Source: Notamacropus eugenii
Lineage: Eukaryota; Chordata; Mammalia; Diprotodontia; Macropodidae
NCBI RefSeq assembly: GCF_028372415.1
Contig: NC_092879.1
Span: 66,975,427 to 67,039,426 of the forward strand
Length of the DNA stretch: 64,000 bases
Reading direction: 5' to 3'
In this document: in pieces, positions 56,691-64,000 of the stretch
How the letters are laid out: every line of letters begins with the position of its first letter
Position numbering within the stretch: the stretch's first letter is position 1
Made by a program: the position numbers and the translations under genes
The notes under the pieces: generated by a model
What the model was told of the DNA's origin: nothing
The model's database searches: none
The model's input: the letters and a program-made list of their open reading frames with translations, nothing else

Positions 56691-56834
56691 AGGGATCCCA
56701 TTTTATGGGTGTAGCCTGTTATATAAATCCTTATTCCTTTATCATGAATAAGAGTAAAAAATTTTTTAAAAATGTGAGAAAGGGAAATGTGCAAGTATGG
56801 CAGATGATGGAGGGAATGAAAATCAGGAGTTTTC

Positions 56835-57050
56835 CAGTGCTGTGACAAAGTTCACTGGATTGTGAGGCAGGGGTCAGGGGAGGACCTCGGTTGAAATTCT
56901 TACCATTGAAGTCCTATTACTTATTTACCTGTGTGACTTTGGGCAAGTCACTTACCTTCCTCAGGCTCCTACTTCCATCATCTGTGAAATAGGGGGTTGA
57001 ACCTGATAATCTCTAAGGTTCCTTGCTATCCTAGATGCTCTGAGCCTATA
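56835..57050 (+). repeat. MIR fossil
   Basis: 'cctgtgtgactttgggcaag', 'tcacttaccttcctcaggct', 'tctgtgaaatagggggttga', 'tctctaaggttccttgctat'. Confidence 0.85.
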
Positions 57051-57354
57051 ATGGGGCTTCTGATGTGCTTTGGAAAGGTGGGGGTCAAGGAAAGCTACTC
57101 AGAGTGATGGAGACTGGATAAACCTCTTTTGTACCCCTCCTGTACATACACATGACATTGCAGATGCACAAGCAACACTATTAATGGACTTAAAATAATC
57201 AAATCCAGTAAGCACTTATTAAGTGCTTGCCATGTATACTGTGGGCGAACAAAGAAAGATGAAAAGATATGAGGTTGCGGCAAGATCAAGGAATATCAGA
57301 GTTTTGGATCAGGGACGTCGAATTTTAGGGGATGATAGTAATAATAAGAATGTA

Positions 57355-57610
57355 CCACTTGTCAAGGATAATGATGATGTGATGCTTTAAAGTTTGCAAT
57401 ATGCTTCCTATAAATTATGTTATTTGTTCCTCAGAACAACCCTTGTGAGGAAGGTGCTATTATTATCCCTATTTTACAGTTGAGGAAACTGAAGCAGACA
57501 GAGGTGAAGTGACTTGCCCAGGGTCACACAGCTAGTAAGTGTTAGAGGCAGGATTTGAATTCAGGTCTTCATAAGTCCAAGTTCAGTGTTCTAGCCACTG
57601 AGCCATCTTG
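57355..57610 (-). repeat. MIR/THER SINE, near full length, minus strand
   Basis: 'gatgctttaaagtttgcaat', 'cagaacaacccttgtgagga', 'gaggaaactgaagcagacag', 'cccagggtcacacagctagt', 'gttctagccactgagccatc'. Confidence 0.9.
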
Positions 57611-58340
57611 GACAAGGGCTTCATGTGGCTTGAGAGGGCCTAAAAATACAAGTCATGGGAATTCATGAGATTATAGACTGAAAGACCAGGGTGTGAGGAG
57701 GCATCAATATAGACGTTGAAATCTCAAAGTATAAGTGCAGGGGTAGGGGGTATAGAGAAGAAGACTATATGCCACATACTGAGCTCCTTAAGCATGTCTT
57801 GGGGGTTGGTTAGGTGACTGCTACCAGCATCTGTCTAGGGTGACATATCTAGATGGAGTGAATCCCCTGAGGCCTATGGAATGATGATGACAGAGGTTGG
57901 CCAACACAAAACAGAAGATGAATTTTGTTTCAGGTATTATACTAGTGCAGCAGGGCTTAAAAAATCCCCCACATGAGTCATGGTTCAACTGAAGGCTTTA
58001 TCTTTACTTGTTTTTAGGCACTTTCTGAGACAGTTAATATTTTTAATGTGTGACTAGACCTTGTTCTTATCGTCCCAATGAGTGACTCTGGCTTCTGGTA
58101 GATATTAGACATTTAGAAGTGTAAAGAGCATCAAGAGGTAAAGTTTTTACCTTGGCATTTGCAAATGGGGGATGTCTGAATGCCCATTGGCATGAGGCCA
58201 TAGGGCTGTGGGAAACTCATCAACAAGTATCATTGTTAGTTCTGGATCTCCCAACATGCATTTCTCAAAAGTCTTTCTTGCCCTTTGTTAATTTCAAGAA
58301 ATCTGATCCTTTGAAAAAGGGGCCTTCCTCTTGTCATGTT
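57611..58340. other. No recognised gene or repeat
   Basis: Mixed sequence with only short frames. I can name nothing in it. Confidence 0.3.
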
Positions 58341-58354
58341 TCCTTATCCTGTAG

Positions 58355-58450
58355 TCACTATATTTTCTTTTTTTGTATTTCCTTTGATGAACACAGTGTT
58401 TCGTACATAGTAAGCACTTAATAAATGCTTGTTGACTGATTAGTTGACTG
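58355..58450 (+). repeat. L2 3' end
   Basis: 'gaacacagtgtttcgtacat', 'agtaagcacttaataaatgc', 'ttgttgactgattagttgac'. Confidence 0.9.
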
Positions 58451-58560
58451 ACTATAGGGGCTCCCCAGCCTTGTGCTTATTCATCATAGCCCTATTCCAC
58501 CAATGAAGTATTTTGGCCTGAAGGGACCCGATTTGTAGCCCTGGCGCTTGTTGAAACATT

Positions 58561-58790
58561 CATTTCAGTCATGTCTGATTTGTCATGACTTCATTTGGGG
58601 TTTTCTTGGTAAAGAGACTGGAGTAGTTTGCCATTTCCTTCTCTAACTCATTTCACAGATGAGAAAGTGAGGCAAACAGGGTGAAGTGACTTTCCCAGGG
58701 TCACAGAGCTAGTAAGTGTCTGAGGCTGGCTTTTAGCTCAGGTCCTCCTAACTCCAGGCCCAGCGCTCTATCCAACTGCACACTCTGATG
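58561..58790 (-). repeat. Marsupial tRNA-headed SINE, minus strand
   Basis: 'catttcagtcatgtctgatt', 'tggggttttcttggtaaaga', 'gtttgccatttccttctcta', 'gggtcacagagctagtaagt'. Confidence 0.95.
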
Positions 58791-58969
58791 TCCATGGATC
58801 TCTTTGAAAATGAATAATGAACAACAAATTCTACTGAATGGATGATTAGGGGAAGGGAGGATTGTAAATCTTTGTTAGGAAATCCTGGATACTTTTACAT
58901 TAGGAAAATTGCATCCCCCTACCCTTTTCTCCTGCCTTCTCCTACATGAAAAAGGCACGAAGGGACAAT

Positions 58970-59115
58970 GAGTAGCTGAAGAGTACCCAGAGGAGGGAGA
59001 TGATGAAGATCTCAAGATCATACCATATGAATATCAGTTGAAGGAACTGAGAATGCTTAACCCGGAGAAGAGAAAGCTCAAGGAGAACATGATAACTGTC
59101 CCTGTATTTCTTAGG
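58970..59115 (+). repeat. L3/CR1 fragment, plus strand
   Basis: 'agtacccagaggagggagat', 'accatatgaatatcagttga', 'aggaactgagaatgcttaac', 'ccggagaagagaaagctcaa' match the sense strand of the L3/CR1 end. This is the opposite orientation to the 41.5 kb copy. Confidence 0.8.
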
Positions 59116-59329
59116 ATTTAGGATTTTTTTTCTGGCTCACGACCTGTTTTCATTAGTGCAGAAAACTCCTGGCTTGGAAAGTCCCTCTACCAGTACAAAC
59201 TACCAACTTGATCTGTAAATTGTGGTCTTTGAGAATGGTTTGGGGCACTGAGAGTTTCACTTAGATCATTTAAATTAGATCACAGGATTAAGACATTAGA
59301 GATGATGTAGCCCAAAGCCCGCCCTTTAC

Positions 59330-59470
59330 AGAGAAGGGGTATGTGAAGTGCTGGACTTTGGGTCCAGAAGACCCGAATTCAAAATCCACCGGGGATACTA
59401 GCTGGGGATCTCGGGATAGGTCTCTTCTCCTGAGCCACAGGTTCCTCATCTTTAAAGTGGAGAGACTAAA
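59330..59470 (+). repeat. MIR-like fragment
   Basis: 'ctggactttgggtccagaag', 'acccgaattcaaaatccacc', 'acaggttcctcatctttaaa'. Confidence 0.65.
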
Positions 59471-59471
59471 G

Positions 59472-59654
59472 CAGGGGTGGGGAACCTCAAGGCCACATGT
59501 GGCCCTCTAGGTCCTCAAGTATGGCTCTGTGACTGAATCCAAACTTCACAGAACAAATCCTCTTAATAAAAGGATTTGTTCTGTAAACAAAAGGCTGCAC
59601 CCAAGGACTTCAAAGGTCCCATGTGCCCACGGGGCCACAGATTCTCCATCCCTG
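59472..59654. mobile_element. Foldback DNA transposon fossil, copy 2
   Basis: Termini caggggtggggaacc and catccctg. A perfect central inverted repeat: cagaacaaatcc and ggatttgttctg on either side of tcttaataaaa. Same family as 34,044-34,245. Confidence 0.75.
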
Positions 59655-59821
59655 GTTTAAGTGATTTGTCCAACGTCACAGGCCTTGTGTGTTACAGGTG
59701 GGATTCCAAGGTCAACCTCCTCTCCATTCTACTATGATGACTCCCAGTTGAAGGAGGATCAGGTTTAAATGGGATTCAATTTGTCTGCTTTTCCCCCAGA
59801 GGGCTTTGTAGAAGAATAGTC

Positions 59822-60080
59822 AACCCATCAATCCAAAATAAGCATTTATTAAGTACTGTGTGTCAGACACTGTGCCGGTCACTGGAGATACAAAGCAAAA
59901 GCAGACTCTTTTCCCATCTTCAGGTACCTTACATTCTAATAAATGAGACAGCGTATACACAAATTGATGCATATCAATTTATCAATACAAATAAAATACA
60001 GAGTATATAGAAGACAGATTTACAGGGGAAGGCACTAGCAGTTACAGGACTGAGAAAGGCCACCTGGAGGAGGTGGGACT
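59822..60080 (+). repeat. Ancient retroelement fragment, 5' part
   Basis: 'aagcatttattaagtactgt', 'ccggtcactggagatacaaa', 'cttacattctaataaatgag', 'ggggaaggcactagcagtta'. It continues at 60,591 after an insertion. The B units contain a diverged relative of the same stretch (for example 19,826-20,080). The family name is not assigned. Confidence 0.7.
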
Positions 60081-60126
60081 TTGTTGTTGGTGGTGGTGGT
60101 CCTTCATTCTCAAGGTGGTACTTGAG
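60081..60126 (+). repeat. Truncated start of the second marsupial SINE type
   Basis: 'ttgttgttggtggtggtggt' and 'ccttcattctcaaggtggta' match the first bases of the 45.72 kb SINE, then break off at a T-rich run. Confidence 0.6.
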
Positions 60127-60591
60127 TTTTTTTTCTTTTCTTTTCTTTTTTTCTTTTTTTCCAATTCCATGTAAAGATAGTTTTCAACATTCATTTCTGT
60201 AAGATTTTGAGTTCCATATTTTTCTCCCTCTTTCCTTGCCCCTCTCTCCAAGATAGCAGGCAATCTGATATAGGTTATACACGTACAATCATGTAAAACG
60301 TATTTCCACATTAGTTATGTCGTGAATGAAAAATCAGGACAAAAGAGAAAAATCACAAGAAAGAAAAAAACAAAAAGAGGTAAAAATAATATGCTCTGGA
60401 TATGGTTAGCATTTTCCATCATGAGTTTTTTGGAATTGTCTGGGATCATTGTGCTGCTGAGAAGAGCTAAGTCTGTAGTAGCTGATCATCACACAATGTT
60501 GCAGTTGCTGTGCACAATGCTCTCCTGGTTCCATTCACTTCACTGAGCCTCAGTTTATGTAAGTCTTTCCAGGGTTTTCTGAACCTGCCTG
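60127..60591 (-). mobile_element. Marsupial L1 3' end, minus strand, inserted in the ancient element
   Basis: The T-rich run at 60,127-60,160 is the poly-A tail in reverse. Then 'agttttcaacattcatttct', 'ctgatataggttatacacgt', 'gcattttccatcatgagttt', 'gctgagaagagctaagtctg' and 'cattcacttcactgagcctc' follow the order of the 3' part of marsupial L1 read antisense. 5' truncated; no coding remains. Confidence 0.8.
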
Positions 60592-61721
60592 TTGAGCTGG
60601 ATCTTAAGGGAAGATAGAGATTCTAAGATTCTGATGTTAGGAGGGAGAGCATTCTGGTCAATGGCGGACAGTTAGTGCAAAGACAGGAAATTTTGGAGGG
60701 GATAAGGAGGGACCAGATTATAAAAAATTTAAATTACAAACAGAAGAGTTTATATGTGATTCAAGAGGTAATAGGAAATCATTAGAATTGATTGAGTTTG
60801 GGAGGGAGTGATATGATCAGATCAGACTTGTGTTTTAGGAAGATCATTTGGTAAGCTCTGTTGAAGATGGATTTGAGTGAGAAGAGACTTCAAGCAGGGA
60901 ATCCAATTAGAAAACTATAAAAATAGCCCAGGTGACATTTGGAAACTGATTTGTGGGACAAAAAAGAGTTGAGGATGACACTGAGTGTGTGAACTTAGGC
61001 AATAGGAAGGATGAAGTTGCCCTTCGTAGTCACAGAGAAGTTTGGAAGAAGGGTAGATTTGGGGGCAAAGATGATGAGTATAGTTTGGGACGTACTAAAT
61101 TGGACATTTCTACAGAACATCTGTTTGGAAATGTCCGAGTCACTAGGGCTGGATAAACAGACCAGAGGATCATTTATGTAGAGATAATTGAAGCCATGAG
61201 AGAGTTAATGGGTTGATAAGCAAGAGAGCAGAGAGAGAAAAGACAAGAGGCCCTAGGTCAGAGCCTTAGGAGATACCCATGGTTCAGGGGTGCAATATGG
61301 ATGACTGTGGAGTTGTCGGAAATGTAGAATAACCAAGAGAGAACAGTGTCCCCAAAACACAGAGACTAAAGTATCCACGTGGAGAAGGCATTCTACACTT
61401 AAATGCTAGAGATAGCACAAGAAGGATGAGGACTGAGGAAAGGTCATTAGCTTGGGAAAATGAGAGTCCATCAGTAACCTGGGAGAGCACAGTTGCATTT
61501 GGAAGCTAGACTACAGAAGATTTAAAAGTGAGAAGAGAGGACACTGAAGCACCAAATGCAGACAGCTTGTTTTCAAGGAGTTCACCTGAGGAAAAGAGAG
61601 ATACAGGAAGTAACTGTTAACATCTGCATAGGGTTGGTTTTTAAGGATGGAGGAACTGGTCATGTTTGGAGGCACCAAGAAAAGAATCAAAAGGTAGAGA
61701 ATTTGCAGTTCAGCAAGTGTG
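60592..61721 (+). repeat. Ancient retroelement fragment, continuation
   Basis: 'gaggagggagagcattctgg', 'aagaggtaataggaaatcat', 'ggaagatcatttggtaagct', 'gagaagagacttcaagcagg', 'ttggacatttctacagaaca', 'gagccttaggagatacccat'. This long ordered match to a mammalian-wide fossil element explains the short frames here. Family not assigned. Confidence 0.7.
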
Positions 61722-61969
61722 GGGCAGCTCGGTGGTGCTACAGGGCATGGAGCACCAGGCCTGGAGTCAGGAAGACTCATCTTTGTGAGTTCGAATCTGG
61801 CCTAGGACACTTCCTAGCTGTGTGACTCTGGGCAAGTCACTTCCCCCTGTTTACCTCAGTTTCCTCATCTGTAAAATGAACTGGAGGAGGAAATGACAAA
61901 CTACTCCAGTATCTCTACCAAGAAAACCCCAAATGGGGTCATGAAGAGTCAGACGCTACTGAACAACAA
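61722..61969 (+). repeat. Marsupial tRNA-headed SINE, full length
   Basis: 'ggggcagctcggtggtgcta', 'aggcctggagtcaggaagac', 'tagctgtgtgactctgggca', 'ttacctcagtttcctcatct', 'ccaagaaaaccccaaatggg', 'gaagagtcagacgctactga'. Inserted in the ancient element. Confidence 0.97.
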
Positions 61970-62750
61970 GTAGGGCTAGTGGCCCGGGCAGTCTGCTGGG
62001 AGTGGAAGGAATAGGATTGAGAGTATAGGTTGGGGATTCAGAGACCAGAGCAGGGTGAAATGGGTGAGGATAATGTCATAGAGATGTGAAAGAGCTTCAG
62101 TAATTTTTTTTTCCGTGAAGTATGAGGTGAATCACTCAGCTGAGCTAGTGGGAGAAGAGAAGGTTTAGAATGGCTGCCATGGTGAGTAGGCAAGGGTATC
62201 AGTTCTGGAGGACTGTGATTGTCTGACTGTTGAGATTAGCTGGCATAAATTTGTAGGGACCCCAGTCAGCATGATTTTGCAATCTCCTCCAGGTTGAGGT
62301 TTGGCAAGGCTTAGGACAGAGGTAAGAGGAATTCCAGAGGAGAGATCAGTGTAGAGTTGTATGGGCTCAGTAGGGGCGCCCTTGTAGCCAGAGCAGAGGT
62401 GAGGGGGAGCTGGAAAAGTTAGAGGACAAGGAAGTACAGGTTTAGGAGTTCAGGATGATGAGGAGACAAGGAAAGAGAAATTATCATGTTTTATGAAAGA
62501 ATTTTGGAATTCTTGAGTGTGGAAATGGAACACTTGTGGATGATGCAAGATCATAGTTGTGACCATCCCTCTGTGCAGCCTAGGTGGATTAGAGGGATAG
62601 GTCATGGGCAATGAGTAGATTGAAAAACTGAAAAGGTAGAACATTTGAAGGAGCATCAAAATCTATATTTAAATCCCCTAGAATAAGTACAGAGAAAGAC
62701 TGTGAGCCAGGTACTGAAAACAAGAGCAAGGGATAGGAGATGGAAGCAGG
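61970..62750 (+). repeat. Ancient retroelement fragment, 3' continuation (probable)
   Basis: 'agcttcagtaatttttttttc', 'gaagtatgaggtgaatcact', 'aaatttgtagggaccccagt' appear to continue the element after the SINE. Weaker than the upstream part. Confidence 0.5.
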
Positions 62751-62759
62751 GGAGGGTAC

Positions 62760-62904
62760 ATTAGAAAGAATTTCCAGGATTTCAAGTCCAAGGACCTGAA
62801 TTCGAGTCCCAGCTGGTAAGTGAGTACTGCTTGCGTGACCTTGAGTATACCTCTTCCCCTCTCTGGTTCTCAGTTTCCTCCTCTATCAAATGGAGATCAC
62901 ATTA
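62760..62904 (+). repeat. MIR fossil
   Basis: 'caagtccaaggacctgaatt', 'cgagtcccagctggtaagtg', 'ggttctcagtttcctcctct'. Confidence 0.8.
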
Positions 62905-63112
62905 GATCAGGGGTACCTGACTTGCGTGTGTCTTGGATTCCTTCCATCTGGTGAAATCTATGGATCCATTCTCATAATAATGGTTTTAAATGCATAAAAT
63001 AAAATGTGTGTGCGATTATCGAAGGAAATCAATTGTATTGAAATACAGTTAACAAAATCTCTTTACAAAAACAAGTTCAGAGACCCCGGGTTAAGAACCC
63101 CTGGACCAGTTC
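62905..63112 (-). mobile_element. DNA-transposon fossil (gggttcttaacc-type ends), copy 2
   Basis: 'ttttaaatgcataaaataaa', 'ttgtattgaaatacagttaa', 'gaccccgggttaagaacccc'. Same family as 55,536-55,735, opposite orientation. Confidence 0.75.
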
Positions 63113-63179
63113 ATCCCTTAAGGTCACTTCCAGTTCTAACCAGTGATCTTTTGTAGTTTTGTGTATGGGTCCCTACCCC

Positions 63180-64000
63180 CAGAAAACCACCTATAGCTAG
63201 GAATCGTTTTCTTTTTCTGTCTGATTACAAAGAAGAAAAGAAGGACAAAAGCTTGCCTAGGAGGTCCTTTTCTCCATTTCTGTTTGAGCCTAGAGGTCTG
63301 AAGGACATTTCGCTTTGGCCCGTCTTTCCCCAGGGCAATGGCTCCTCTTATTCCTTTCCCACTTTTGGAGGGTGCAGGAGAAGGTAGCAGAAGAAGCCAC
63401 TGGCATCCCTGGAAACTCTGTCAAGTGGTTTGGCACTATAGGACCTTGCTAACCTTCTTTGTTCCCACATGGGTGAATTCAGCCCGTCAGTCTGCATTTC
63501 CAAAAGGGTATCTACCTTTCCTCCTCAGCCCTTAAGAGCCAGCAAGCAAGGGTGTTGTTTATCTTCCAATCATGACCTTGCAGCTGATGACCCAGCTGAT
63601 TCAAGTCTCCTGAAAACCCGGAAGGTTGGGCTATCCCAGAAGGCAATGAAACATTTGCACAGAATCCCCATTTGGGGGGTGGGAATAAAGAACAGTGTCC
63701 AGGTTGCCCTGGGAGACTCTTCCTATTTTGAATTTGTCCAGCCCACAAAAAGGGAGTTATCTTTGCCTGATATTCGACCAAAGCAGTAGTAGGTGAGTAG
63801 AATGTGGGGGCGATTTGGATGGTGGGAGTCAGTCTTTAACTAAGGGTCTAAAAGAGCTGGAGTGATTGTCATGGAAACCAGGGGAGCTGAACCTTCAAAA
63901 GCAGCAAATGCCAGGAGTATAGTGTCTGAGCTCTCAGAGGGCTGTGGCTGCAAGCTCATTAACCTCCCTACTTGGGAATCTCTAAAGGAAAATGGCCTGA
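63180..64000. other. Repeat-free, GC-richer end of window; no gene identified
   Basis: No interspersed repeat is recognised. It contains 'tgattacaaagaag' (HMG/TCF-like), two CAGCTG E-boxes around 63,580-63,597, and 'gtcatggaaacc' (63,867; RFX half-site-like). An open frame at 63,469-63,789 ends just before 'tagtaggtgagtag', which resembles a splice donor, but I recognise no protein. It may be an unannotated exon, a regulatory element, or neither. Confidence 0.25.

Noticed and set aside
1..64000. CRISPR arrays, bacterial operons, phage genes
   Set aside because: The sequence is plainly mammalian, with SINE/LINE fossils throughout. Regular short spacers are absent.

Overview
The window reads as marsupial nuclear DNA. 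The evidence is several full or nearly full copies of a tRNA-headed SINE with the marsupial tail that ends in a 'gaagagtcagacacgactgaacaac'-like motif, a second marsupial SINE type (about 45.7 kb, 31.6 kb and 56.5 kb), a marsupial-type L1 3' end (60.1-60.6 kb), and many fossil MIR/THER, L2 and L3/CR1 fragments. The species cannot be fixed by eye. I found no protein-coding gene that I can support, and no tRNA, rRNA or CRISPR. The many open frames of 60-210 codons are not kept intact between duplicated copies.

Region 1 (about 1-38 kb) is a GC-rich, locally duplicated, apparently noncoding array. Two related unit types occur. A-type modules lie at 1-13.3 kb and 35.4-37.9 kb. They are old, diverged, and carry duplicated L2 and MIR fossils. 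B-type units run from about 13.7 to 35.1 kb. Their core (B1-B6, 15.5-28.4 kb) is a young tandem array with a period of about 2.33 kb, including one short 1.12 kb unit (B3) that marks a 3.45 kb duplication junction. A and B share several motifs, and one block of about 400 bp is inverted between them, so the whole 38 kb seems to have grown from one ancestral segment.

The most interesting element is a stem-loop of about 90 nt that recurs once per full B unit (near 16.6, 18.95, 22.4, 24.7, 27.0 and 31.3 kb, decayed at 34.0 kb). Its paired arms are kept better than its loop. It resembles a precursor microRNA, so my leading hypothesis is a lineage-specific tandem microRNA cluster, or another small-RNA-producing locus. 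This is inference and needs small-RNA data.

Region 2 (about 38-64 kb) is ordinary AT-richer intergenic or intronic DNA packed with MIR, L2, L3, SINE and DNA-transposon fossils plus simple repeats. It contains repeat-free stretches (46.6-47.45 kb and 53.43-54.25 kb) that look like possible conserved noncoding elements, and a repeat-free GC-richer end (63.2-64 kb).
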